A DNA stretch of 32,222 nucleotides from Candidatus Odinarchaeota archaeon (GTDB lineage Archaea; Asgardarchaeota; Odinarchaeia; Odinarchaeales; Odinarchaeaceae): positions 1 through 32,222 of the forward strand of contig JAEOUO010000004.1 in the NCBI GenBank assembly GCA_016839265.1. The letters run 5' to 3'. A model generated the notes under the pieces. The model was not told where the DNA came from, did no database searches, and saw nothing but the letters and a program-made list of their open reading frames with translations. Shown piece after piece: positions 16,310 through 23,838 of this stretch. Numbering within the stretch: position 1 is the stretch's first letter; every line of letters starts with the position of its first letter. The translations under genes and the position numbers were made by a program.

Positions 16310-17248
16310 CTATGATAGAAGAGTTTTATTTATCTCCTCTTTTAACTGTGCATCTAACCTCTCATCCAACGGTTTACTTCTAAGCTCTCTTATAAAACCT
16401 AGTATATAGTTTATCCTCTCATCGAATTTATTCGTGTTCTTCAAATTATATAATAAATCTAAAAGCGCATCATACACACGCTCGTTTACAGCCCCCCCTT
16501 CTAAGGTTTCTCTAAGCTTTTCTAAAGCGTCTTCAACACATGTTACACGTTTCACACCGATATTCTCCAAGTCTTTTCTAATATTATTTTCAATAAGCTT
16601 TAAACCGTAAATGAAACTCTCCTCAGATGATTCGATTACAGCTCTAAGATCTATAACAGTGCTAACTATTTTTTTAACAGCATTCTTTAAGTCACCGGTC
16701 TCAGACTCTCCTATAACGCTTTGTTTTTCTAGAATACTTGTTAAACCCTCCTCTATTTTATTCAATTTCTCTAGAACATTATTTAATTCAGTACCGGTTT
16801 CACCGCCAGGTTTAATAGTTGAAAGCTTCTCGTTAACAGAATCTAATCCCTCTTGAACTGTTTGAGTTAACTGTTCAATATTAGCTTGAAGATTTTCAAG
16901 CCGGTTAACAACTTCATTAAATGTAACACGACTCTCCCCTGTCTCTGAAACATCTCCCTTCACCTCGCTTAATAACTGTTTTAACTCTTCAAAACCTGCT
17001 TTAATATTCTGCTCTAGATTACTTGCTTGAAGCTTACCCACCTCTTCTGTTAAAGCTGTGATAACACTTGTTAACCCTTCAACATCCACTCCAGCTCCAG
17101 CCGCCGGTGTAAGACCCCCAGACTTAAGCTTCTCTATAAGCTCGTCAACCGAAACCTTCAAGCTGCCAACCTGTCTTATAATATAACGGCGACCCTCAAC
17201 CATCTCCTCCATCTTCTTATTTATCTCTTCTAAAACGTTTTGACTCAA
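16310..17248 (-). CDS. Coiled-coil protein of unknown function
   Basis: I do not recognise this 313-residue protein. It is acidic, almost devoid of aromatic residues and cysteine-poor, with long heptad-like stretches (ENLQANIEQLTQTVQEGLD, LNNVLEKLNKIEEGLTSIL) separated by short Gly-containing linkers, so it should be an elongated alpha-helical rod. There is no signal peptide or membrane segment. TTG 17248 is preferred because GAGGGG (17262-17257) lies 8 nt before it; the frame is open to TTG 17266, which has no such site. It lies 26 nt upstream of mfnB on the same strand and may share its transcript. A structural or scaffolding role is only a guess. Confidence 0.65.
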   Translation of the reverse strand: MSQNVLEEINKKMEEMVEGRRYIIRQVGSLKVSVDELIEKLKSGGLTPAAGAGVDVEGLTSVITALTEEVGKLQASNLEQNIKAGFEELKQLLSEVKGDVSETGESRVTFNEVVNRLENLQANIEQLTQTVQEGLDSVNEKLSTIKPGGETGTELNNVLEKLNKIEEGLTSILEKQSVIGESETGDLKNAVKKIVSTVIDLRAVIESSEESFIYGLKLIENNIRKDLENIGVKRVTCVEDALEKLRETLEGGAVNERVYDALLDLLYNLKNTNKFDERINYILGFIRELRSKPLDERLDAQLKEEINKTLLS

Positions 17249-17354
17249 CTCAGCTACCCCTCGCAAATTACTTATCTATAAATTAATGTTTTAGCTTAAT
17301 TAATATTACCTTTAATTTAAATAATACTTTAACTTTAAACTCCGAGGGTTTTCA

Positions 17355-17816
17355 TTGATTATCAGGCGAGCTGATAAATCTGATTTAAATAAAGTATACT
17401 TGATAGAGAAGGATAGCTTCCAGGAGCCTTGGAGTAGAAGATTCTTCGAGTATTTTATAGATTCAGATAACACGGTTTTCCTAATCGCTGTAGAGGAGGA
17501 TGTCCTCGGATACATCATCTGGCAGCTTGAATCAACTAGTAAACTTAAAAATTTTGAAGACTTGAACACCGGGCATCTGCTGAATTTAGCTGTAGGAAGA
17601 GAACACCGGAGGAGGAAAGTCGCCTCCAGCTTACTTGAAAGATTATTCATGGAAATCGATAAATATAAACCGGTGGCTACTTATCTTGAAGTCGCCTGCT
17701 CTAATCAAACTGCTGTGAATCTATACCTTAAATTTAATTTTCAAATTTTATCTTTAATACCGAAATATTATAGATTAGGCGGTGACGCTTACCTTATGGT
17801 TAAAGTCTTGTTTTAA
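17355..17816 (+). CDS. rimI: GNAT acetyltransferase, RimI-like (protein N-alpha-acetyltransferase)
   Basis: This 153-residue protein fits the RimI/archaeal Ard1 subgroup, which acetylates N-termini of proteins using acetyl-CoA. It begins IIRRADKSDLNKVYLIEKDSF, has the acceptor-site strand pair around GYIIWQLE, and the acetyl-CoA loop LAVGREHRRRKVASSLLERL (an R/Q-x-x-G/K-x-G/A variant) at about 77-96; the C-terminal part SNQTAVNLYLKFNFQI is the conserved N-x-x-A-x-x-x-Y-x-K-x-x-F segment. TTG 17355 is supported by GAGGGT (17344-17349) 5 nt upstream. Its 3' end overlaps the convergent THEP1 gene by 4 nt. Confidence 0.82.
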   Translation: MIIRRADKSDLNKVYLIEKDSFQEPWSRRFFEYFIDSDNTVFLIAVEEDVLGYIIWQLESTSKLKNFEDLNTGHLLNLAVGREHRRRKVASSLLERLFMEIDKYKPVATYLEVACSNQTAVNLYLKFNFQILSLIPKYYRLGGDAYLMVKVLF

Positions 17817-18331
17817 ATTAAACTCTTCAACTCTTTTAAAACCATTTGTTTAACGTTCACCCAGTTACCTCGAGTTAACGTGTAAACTTTCGTATCAGCC
17901 CGCTTTTTCACACTCTCCGTGAAAGCGTTATCGTAGAGCATAATCGAGCCGAAAACTCGACCGGAATCCAAGCTAGCTGTTATAAAATCTCTGAAAACCT
18001 TAGATGATAACTCCATTCTCCCTATTTCATCAACCACTATTAAATCGTAGCCGCCGGTTTTAACCTCCTCCTCTAAAGCTTTCACAACAGTTTCAAGGTT
18101 ATCTAAGAAAACACCGTATTTACCTATGAATACACTGCTCTGCTTATTATCAACTGAAGCTAGCATACTCTCTAAGCCGGAGAATGTTCTAATCTTAAAC
18201 CCTACGCGTCTACCCTGCTTTAAAACCTCTTCTGTTATGAAGCCTACAGTTTTTTTACCGAGCTCTTCAACCACGCTTTTAATCAACGTGGTTTTACCGG
18301 TTCTAGGCGCTCCGGTAACTAGAATATTCAT
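17813..18331 (-). CDS. Nucleoside-triphosphatase THEP1 family
   Basis: This 172-residue P-loop protein matches the THEP1 nucleotide phosphatase/kinase family. The Walker A loop GAPRTGKTT lies at residues 7-15, GFITEEV follows near 31-37, and the Walker B region is DLIVVDEIGRMELSS, a hallmark of this family. Homologues hydrolyse several NTPs slowly; the cellular role is unclear. The gene starts 15 nt after the HerA-like gene stop, so the two are probably co-transcribed. Confidence 0.88.
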   Translation of the reverse strand: MNILVTGAPRTGKTTLIKSVVEELGKKTVGFITEEVLKQGRRVGFKIRTFSGLESMLASVDNKQSSVFIGKYGVFLDNLETVVKALEEEVKTGGYDLIVVDEIGRMELSSKVFRDFITASLDSGRVFGSIMLYDNAFTESVKKRADTKVYTLTRGNWVNVKQMVLKELKSLI

Positions 18332-18346
18332 CTCATAAACCCCTTG

Positions 18347-19798
18347 TTAAGCTGCAAGCTTCTTCAGAAACTTAGCGCATAAAGCAGCTTCATCCAGTGT
18401 CTTCTTCAACTCTCCCTCTTTTAATTCATAATCTTCTACTGTGAGCTCGCCGATTTCTTTTTTAGCTTTCAACAATTCTAATTCTTTTTTCAAAACATCG
18501 CTTAAACTATTTAAATCCGTAAGCTGCTTCTCCACGAATTTTTTAAATAACACGTTTTTCTCTTCAAGACGGGCTAGTTTCTCAGAATACTCTTTTTTTA
18601 CTTGAAGGTAGGCGCTTTCACTAATCTTGCCTTCTCTTCTACGCTCCTCTAATACTTTAAGTCTTTTTTCTAATGTAAGCGTTTCTTGAACAGCACCCTC
18701 CCCTGGTAGCCTCTTATACTCTGAGTTTAAATCCCGCTCTAATTTATTTAATTCATCTATCTCGTTTTTAATTTTCTGAAGTTCAACTCTTAATTGTTTT
18801 AGATCTCCTCCAGCGTCTATTTTTAAAAGAATCCCATCTAGTATCTTCTCATATTTTCTTTTAGTAGCCTTCAATCTTTCAAGATGCTCTCTTAACAATA
18901 CCTGTTTTTTTAAAACGTTAAATGAGACCTCTTCTTCTTTAAGCTCTTCAATTATTAAGCGTGGTTTGATTTCAACCAGCCGCCGACCCTCCTCTACTAT
19001 GCTTTTCAACCCGGTTCTCGGCGTGGCTCCTAAATCTTTTATTCTTAAAACTCTAGCTTTAATCCGTTTCACTTCTCCTTTTGAATAGAAAATAAACTCT
19101 TTATTCAAATTCATCAAATTATTTTCATCTAAGCCGAGATTTCTAATATATGTGTTTAACGCGTTTAAATCCGCAGGCTCCTGGTGTCGTCCGAAAAACC
19201 TTATATTACACTGGCTGATAACCTTCTTACTGATATCCGCCGGTCTCTGAGTAACCCATATAGAGTGCAACCCCCTCTTTCGACCTCTCTTCGCTACCTC
19301 CATAGAAAGATCTAAGAGTCTACTATACCCCCCTCTCTCCGGGGCGATTATATGAGCTTCCTCCACTGCTAAAACACACGGCTTTTTCTCTAAACTAGCT
19401 GTTTTAAAAACGGCTTCAAGAATCAGTGAATGTGTTTGAATCTGCTCGGAGGAGAGCAAATCCGAGGTGTCGAATAATAGGATTTGAAACTCCCCGCTGT
19501 AAACGCGCTTCACTATTTGAATAGCGGATTCAAGGTTAAATCCTTCAAAGGATAGGTCTCCGCGGTTACCGCCTATAATAAGAGAAGAATACCAGTCTTT
19601 AAAAGCAGTATACTCCCCTTCAGGGTCTATTACAATAATAGGTATTTTTAAATCAGCTAATTCTTCTAAGATCACCTTAGCAAGATAGCTTTTCCCGCTA
19701 CCAGACTGACCTGTGATGAAAACTCGGAGCCCCTCCTCCTCATAACTGTTTAAATCAATCTGACAGTTTACACCGATATTTAAAATCAATAAAACCAT
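18347..19798 (-). CDS. HerA-like hexameric ATPase (DUF87) with long C-terminal coiled coil
   Basis: This 483-residue protein has a FtsK/HerA-type motor domain in residues 20-260: Walker A GQSGSGKS at 30-37, VIDPEGEY at 57-63, Walker B VLAVEEAHIIAPE at 142-154, an arginine-rich RGRKRG at 171-176, the sensor TQRPADIS at 183-190, and SQCNIRFFGR. Residues about 285-483 are highly charged and helical with heptads, replacing the N-terminal HAS barrel expected in true HerA. It therefore resembles the archaeal DUF87 'helicase-like' ATPases rather than the HerA of the NurA end-resection pair; no NurA gene is adjacent. THEP1 follows 15 nt downstream. Confidence 0.8.
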   Translation of the reverse strand: MVLLILNIGVNCQIDLNSYEEEGLRVFITGQSGSGKSYLAKVILEELADLKIPIIVIDPEGEYTAFKDWYSSLIIGGNRGDLSFEGFNLESAIQIVKRVYSGEFQILLFDTSDLLSSEQIQTHSLILEAVFKTASLEKKPCVLAVEEAHIIAPERGGYSRLLDLSMEVAKRGRKRGLHSIWVTQRPADISKKVISQCNIRFFGRHQEPADLNALNTYIRNLGLDENNLMNLNKEFIFYSKGEVKRIKARVLRIKDLGATPRTGLKSIVEEGRRLVEIKPRLIIEELKEEEVSFNVLKKQVLLREHLERLKATKRKYEKILDGILLKIDAGGDLKQLRVELQKIKNEIDELNKLERDLNSEYKRLPGEGAVQETLTLEKRLKVLEERRREGKISESAYLQVKKEYSEKLARLEEKNVLFKKFVEKQLTDLNSLSDVLKKELELLKAKKEIGELTVEDYELKEGELKKTLDEAALCAKFLKKLAA

Positions 19799-19882
19799 CT
19801 CAGAATGCTAATCTGAAAATAAATATTTTTTTGTTGAAATAATAGTTTTCACGTTTAAATTAATCTTTCTAAACGATAAAAT

Positions 19883-20536
19883 TCAACACGATTTTAATCT
19901 TTTAACTAAGTTTAAAACACGTCGCTGAAAATCATTTAAATCTTTCACCGTGAACCTACCGGCTTTAACACCATCCCTGTCTAAATAATAGGATTTAACC
20001 CCCAGCTTTCTAGGAATCAAATAATCTTGAATCCAGTTATCCCCTACATGCGCAACCTTATTCGCATCCACCTTCAACTCCATGCATACACGTTTAAAAA
20101 CCCCTGGATCACTCTTCGTTGAATTAAAATCAGTTGAAGCTGAGAACACCCTCCTAAAATATTTTCTAATACGCTTAGTAGTTCGCTCCAAAAACTCCAC
20201 AGCGGAGTTCGAGACAATAATCAAATCAAATCTCTCAGCTAAACCCTCTAAAACCCTCTCAACCTCAGGGTAATAGGAGATAACACCCTCATACTTATTT
20301 AAAACCTCCTCGTAACCTGTTAAACCGAATCTATCAAACCAGTAACTTATCTGATACCATTCTACGCGTTGATCCCCAACCTTCTCATACTCCCCTATAA
20401 TAAACTTCTTAGCCTCCTCGAAGCTAACCCCTTTTTTATCAGCATACAAGCAGGGAATCGCCTCCTCCCAGATTAAATCAGCATATCTTCTAGTCGCTAA
20501 AGTCCCGTCCACGTCAAAAGATAAAACCTTCACCAT
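19883..20536 (-). CDS. HAD-superfamily hydrolase (phosphatase)
   Basis: The 217-residue protein has the HAD motifs in order: motif I SFDVDGTLA near the N-terminus (nucleophile Asp and acid Asp), motif II IIVSNSA, a lysine motif near STKSDPGVFKRV, and motif IV HVGDNWIQDY. The helical cap between motifs I and II makes it a subfamily I phosphatase acting on a small phosphorylated metabolite; the substrate cannot be read from the sequence. I chose ATG 20536 over TTG 20545 because GTGG lies 9 nt before it. A TATA box (TTTATATTATAA on the minus strand, about 20570-20583) precedes it. Confidence 0.8.
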   Translation of the reverse strand: MVKVLSFDVDGTLATRRYADLIWEEAIPCLYADKKGVSFEEAKKFIIGEYEKVGDQRVEWYQISYWFDRFGLTGYEEVLNKYEGVISYYPEVERVLEGLAERFDLIIVSNSAVEFLERTTKRIRKYFRRVFSASTDFNSTKSDPGVFKRVCMELKVDANKVAHVGDNWIQDYLIPRKLGVKSYYLDRDGVKAGRFTVKDLNDFQRRVLNLVKRLKSC

Positions 20537-20636
20537 AACATCCAACCACTAATAGTTTTCTATAAACCCGGCTTATAATATAAACCCCATAAGCGAAAAT
20601 AGAGCATAAACACTTATAAAATCTTAGACTACAAAA

Positions 20637-20667
20637 AACAATTATAAAAAATTAAAAAATAAAAGTT
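20637..20667 (-). terminator. T-rich terminator after the RAM-domain gene
   Basis: Directly after the stop of the RAM gene, the minus strand has runs of four to six T separated by a few A (for example TTTTATTTTTTAATTTTTTATAA). Archaeal transcription ends at such U-tracts. Confidence 0.5.
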
Positions 20668-20898
20668 TTAGAACGGCAGAGTAATAGAACTTAACGTTCG
20701 AGTAACACCTGGAATCCCCTGAATCTTCTCAATAATACCCTTAATACCCTCCATGTCATCCGCAGCAATCCTGACAATAATATCATACGGCCCTGTAATA
20801 GCGTAATACTCTTTAACACCGTCAATACCCTTCAACTTCTCTAAAACATCATGAATCTTACCAGTCTCAACCTCAACCAACATAAAAACAATCGCCAT
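20668..20898 (-). CDS. Stand-alone RAM (Lrp/AsnC ligand-binding) domain protein
   Basis: This 76-residue protein is a complete RAM domain without a DNA-binding part: AIVFMLVEVETGKIHDVLEKL, then VKEYYAITGPYDIIVRIAADD with the Gly-x-x-Asp turn, and a final strand VTRTLSSITLPF. It resembles the small archaeal Lrp-like proteins that bind amino acids as oligomers. Its own promoter region holds a 9-bp inverted repeat that overlaps the predicted transcription start, which suggests control by a separate regulator. It shares no operon with neighbours: its 3' side ends in a T-rich terminator and its 5' side faces a 300-bp spacer. Confidence 0.85.
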   Translation of the reverse strand: MAIVFMLVEVETGKIHDVLEKLKGIDGVKEYYAITGPYDIIVRIAADDMEGIKGIIEKIQGIPGVTRTLSSITLPF

Positions 20899-20935
20899 AA
20901 AAGATCACTCACCAAACATCATTTTCAACTCTCAA

Positions 20936-20974
20936 AGTGTGAGAACTCAAACAATAACCTCGAAATCTCACACT
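20936..20974 (-). promoter_or_regulatory. Inverted-repeat operator candidate before the RAM gene
   Basis: AGTGTGAGA (20936-20944) and TCTCACACT (20966-20974) form a perfect 9-bp inverted repeat with a 21-bp spacer, so arm centres are 30 bp apart, about three helix turns. A TATA-like TATAGTATAA on the minus strand at 21000-20991 places transcription start near 20968, on top of one arm. It may be an operator or a 5'-leader hairpin. Confidence 0.45.
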
Positions 20975-21200
20975 CCAAGAGCGAAAAACTTTATACTATA
21001 ATAACAATAATTAGCAATATAATCTTATCGTTACCTATGTTCATAATTTCTCATTCAATTTTTAAACCAATTATATAAAAATGCTTTTATTCCAGACATA
21101 AAATTTGAATTATAAGAATGTGCAATTTCCCTAAAACGTGAAGATAGATTTTAGCGAGTTAAAACGTATTGAAATTTTAGTAATATAGAATTATTTTAAA
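20975..21200. other. AT-rich spacer without a supported gene
   Basis: Apart from the RAM-gene TATA element (20991-21000), this stretch between two minus-strand genes shows only AT-rich sequence. A plus-strand open frame of 75 codons (20851-21078) runs antisense into the RAM gene, has an atypical Asn/Lys/Ser-rich composition and is not credible. Confidence 0.4.
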
Positions 21201-22331
21201 TTATTTGCTTTTTCCTTTTACTGGTTCAAGATAGTTTTTTATCAAGTAGTTCCAGATCCGTTTTTCTTTCACCTCGATAAGTGTCACCTGCTTTCCCAAT
21301 ATTTTGATTATTTTCTTATCCGCTTTTCGAGGCCATTCCTCATACCATCTATACTTAACGTTTATTTGATGAGCGTAAGTTACGCTCTTCGATTTATTAT
21401 AATAGTACTTAGATTCTTTAGTCACTTCAGCTATCCCTAAAACTCTGCACGCCGAATAAATAATGAAAACATCTCCCTCCGAGATTTGATTTTTGAAATT
21501 CCAGAGCTGATCGGTGGTATATTTTATTTTAGTCTTTTCACCCCAAACTCTTTTAGCCTGTCGAGCAACTTCCCGTTTAAGTTCACTATATGAACTGAAA
21601 CGTTTGAGGTCTCCCACTTCATTCCATCCAATAGCTACGAATCCATCACCATTATCTTTAATAAATTGGAGCCATTCACTTTTCCAATATCGCGCCTTCT
21701 TGCCAGGGGAGATTTTCCAAATTTTTTTAGGCTGGGGGCTTATTAATTTCTCTTTTATTTGAACAGGTGATGGCAAAGTATCTTCTTCACCCTTTATTTT
21801 AGAAGCTCTCTCGCTTATTTTGTTAGTTGCACTTGTATATTTTTTAACATCATCTTGAGTTAGATCTGGAGCCGTGTCAAAATAAAATTTGAAAAATTTT
21901 TCTGCATCTTTTAGAAATTCATTGTTTTTCTCTTCTATTTTTACTAGTACATTTGCTTCCGCATTTTTACTCTGCGCAGCCTTAGTGAGGTTTGAAGAGC
22001 CGACCACTATAAATATCGACTCTCCATAGATTATGAACAGTTTTGGGTGAAAACCACGATTATCCCATCTTCTTATAGTGACCCCTTTTTTAGTTGAAAG
22101 CGTTAATAGAGTTTCCGCAGCCTCTTTATCTGTAATTCCAAGTTTACTAGATAAACCAAACACTATTCTTAGTTAACCACCTCTTTTAATCAACGAGTTA
22201 AAGCTTTCCATCAGCGCTTGTAACCCGCTTTCTTTTACATAGGCTATTGCAACATCTACTCTAGTTGATTGACTAATTAATTTCGGTAGTTCCTCAGCCA
22301 GTGAAGGTCCGTCAAGAAATTTTATCTCCAT
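21201..22331 (-). pseudogene. PLD-type (HKD) nuclease with C-terminal PUA/EVE-like domain, interrupted by an in-frame TAA
   Basis: Reading from ATG 22331, the frame encodes 52 residues (starting MEIKFLDGPSLAEEL), meets TAA at 22175-22173, and continues in the same frame as LRIVFGLSSKLGI to 21201. Both halves belong together: strand VDVAIAYV, a helix, and then a GG-x-LRIVFGL strand are the usual start of phospholipase D-like nucleases. The catalytic half-motif follows (HPK at 95-97, then GSSNLTKAA). Residues about 195-376 begin KIWKISPG and contain DGFVAIGWNEVGDL and GDVFIIYSACRVLGIAEV, which resemble EVE/PUA-like modified-base readers. An intact protein would be a candidate modification-dependent nuclease. 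One substitution (for example AAA to TAA) explains the break. A shorter product from the GTG at 22163 would lack the first strand. Confidence 0.65.
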
Positions 22332-22471
22332 AAAAACCCCCATCTTTATCTTTTACTATAATTTAAATTTATAACTTTTAAATAATTTTTATAGTTTCAA
22401 AATCCTTGATGATTTTTATAAAGAAGACCGCTAATTGTCTCATAGAAATTTATTGATTTATGTGGAATATT

Positions 22472-23524
22472 CTATTTAACTTCTAAAGTTAAATCGTTTT
22501 CTTGATATCCAAATAATGTCAGAATCTTTTTTGAAAGTTTAACAATAGCATTAGCACTAAGATTAGTTTCTACGTAAATATCTGTATTACTTATTTTTTC
22601 TGGGTGCCTTAACTCATTAGAATTTTTAGAAAAATACGGTCTCTTTTTTCCTACCAAATTCAATACCATCCCAAATTGGTTTCTATGAGACAAAAACATG
22701 ATTTCACATATCTTAATCAACATTCCTACCCACGATTTTACTGGATATTTTTCACTCCTAAAAGTAAACGAGATAATCGACTTTCCCGTGTATTCTTCTT
22801 TTTCAGAAATTATAGGGGGGGCTGCCACTTTTGTTTTTGATGGTTTTACTAGTGTGGGGGTAGTAATAGTTTTTAAAAACTGTGCAATTGCTTCGCTATC
22901 TGGTTTATAACCGCATATTTTTTCTGTTGTAACAGACAAAAGTTCAACTAAAATCTCATCCTGCTCTTTTATGATCTTTTCCCAAGCTTTAGGAATACTT
23001 TCTTCAATTAATTCCTGTTTTCGTCGGTTTTTATAGATATTTTCAGCATTTTCTACAGCTTTACTAGAAATTATATTTTGCTTTGCAAGAAACATTTCAA
23101 ATTTCTCTGCTATGTCTTTCGCGTCTTGTTCGCATAAATCAATGTTATAAAATTTTCTCTGCTCCCAACTTCCTTCAGTTAAAGGTAGATAAAACCACCA
23201 GCTGATCCCATTAGTGAGGATTGCAAGCTTAACCCCTTCTTTAAATGAATATTTTAAAAGCTGATCTTGATGTTTTTCTAAATCTTCACCAGGCTTCTTG
23301 ACTTCAATAAAAACCTTGTTTTTATCACCACACCTGAGAGCGTAATCCACTTTACCGGCTTCAATAGGATATTCAGGATAAACCTCGTCTATATTATAAA
23401 AATTCCAACCCAAACAATCTAAAATTTTCAAAACCACAGCCTGCTTAACAGCCGCCTCATCAAAAAAACTAAGTCTACTATCTTGTTGAAAACTATTTAT
23501 TAAATCAAATAACCTTTCATTCAT
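22472..23524 (-). CDS. HsdR N-terminal-type PD-(D/E)XK nuclease-like protein with unknown C-terminal domain
   Basis: Residues 1-140 match the N-terminal nuclease domain of type I restriction R subunits and their stand-alone relatives: AVKQAVVLKILDCLGW, then Asp60 in GKVDYALR and Glu74-x-Lys76 in VFIEVKKPGED, followed by LTNGISWWFYLPL. No helicase domain follows. Residues about 140-240 are a helical, charged linker. Residues about 250-350 form a distinct domain with SWVGMLIKICEIM and TDIYVETNLSA, which I cannot name. It lies between the broken PLD gene and a type IIG enzyme on the other strand. It could be a restriction or abortive-infection effector; no partner methylase subunit on its own strand is seen. 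Confidence 0.72.
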   Translation of the reverse strand: MNERLFDLINSFQQDSRLSFFDEAAVKQAVVLKILDCLGWNFYNIDEVYPEYPIEAGKVDYALRCGDKNKVFIEVKKPGEDLEKHQDQLLKYSFKEGVKLAILTNGISWWFYLPLTEGSWEQRKFYNIDLCEQDAKDIAEKFEMFLAKQNIISSKAVENAENIYKNRRKQELIEESIPKAWEKIIKEQDEILVELLSVTTEKICGYKPDSEAIAQFLKTITTPTLVKPSKTKVAAPPIISEKEEYTGKSIISFTFRSEKYPVKSWVGMLIKICEIMFLSHRNQFGMVLNLVGKKRPYFSKNSNELRHPEKISNTDIYVETNLSANAIVKLSKKILTLFGYQENDLTLEVK

Positions 23525-23838
23525 CCTATCAAATCCTTAACTCTGTATGTCTTTTAAATATATACTTTTAAAATTATTTATATAAAATTTCTATGATTTC
23601 TATTTTATTAAACTGATTAATTTAATTTGCGCTATTACTTAGTTATAAACTTTTATAAATAAAATATTAATACTCCCAGCTAATAATTTTAATCAAATCT
23701 ATTAAATTTTTAAATCTTAACTGTTACTTAGCGTTTGATAAAAAACTATTTTTATAGAATATAAGTTAAGTATGATCCTTTACCATGTTAATAAAAAATT
23801 ATTTAATGTTGAAGAACTCTTTTATTAATGGGGATTAA
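23525..23838. promoter_or_regulatory. AT-rich divergent promoter region between two restriction genes
   Basis: No gene is supported here. On the minus strand AGTATATATTTAAAAG (about 23563-23548) is a TATA box for the HsdR-like gene. On the plus strand CTATTTTTATAG (about 23747-23758) could serve the type IIG gene, whose ATG 23839 is preceded by GGGGAT. TTATAAACTTTTATAA (23643-23658) is palindromic, and TTACTTAG occurs twice. An 18-codon frame at 23773 is too short to support. Confidence 0.35.

Noticed and set aside
20851..21078. 75-codon plus-strand frame over the RAM gene promoter
   Set aside because: Antisense to the RAM gene and its promoter, Asn/Lys/Ser-rich, no homology recognised.
22173..22175. 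Programmed recoding of the in-frame stop (for example pyrrolysine)
   Set aside because: The codon is TAA, not the TAG used for pyrrolysine, and no recoding structure is visible; mutation or sequence error is simpler.
23643..23658. Palindrome TTATAAACTTTTATAA as an operator
   Set aside because: Composed only of A/T apart from one C and located among many TATA-like runs; chance occurrence is likely.
23773..23829. 18-codon frame between the two restriction genes, considered as a controller protein
   Set aside because: Too short for a helix-turn-helix C protein and without a ribosome binding site.
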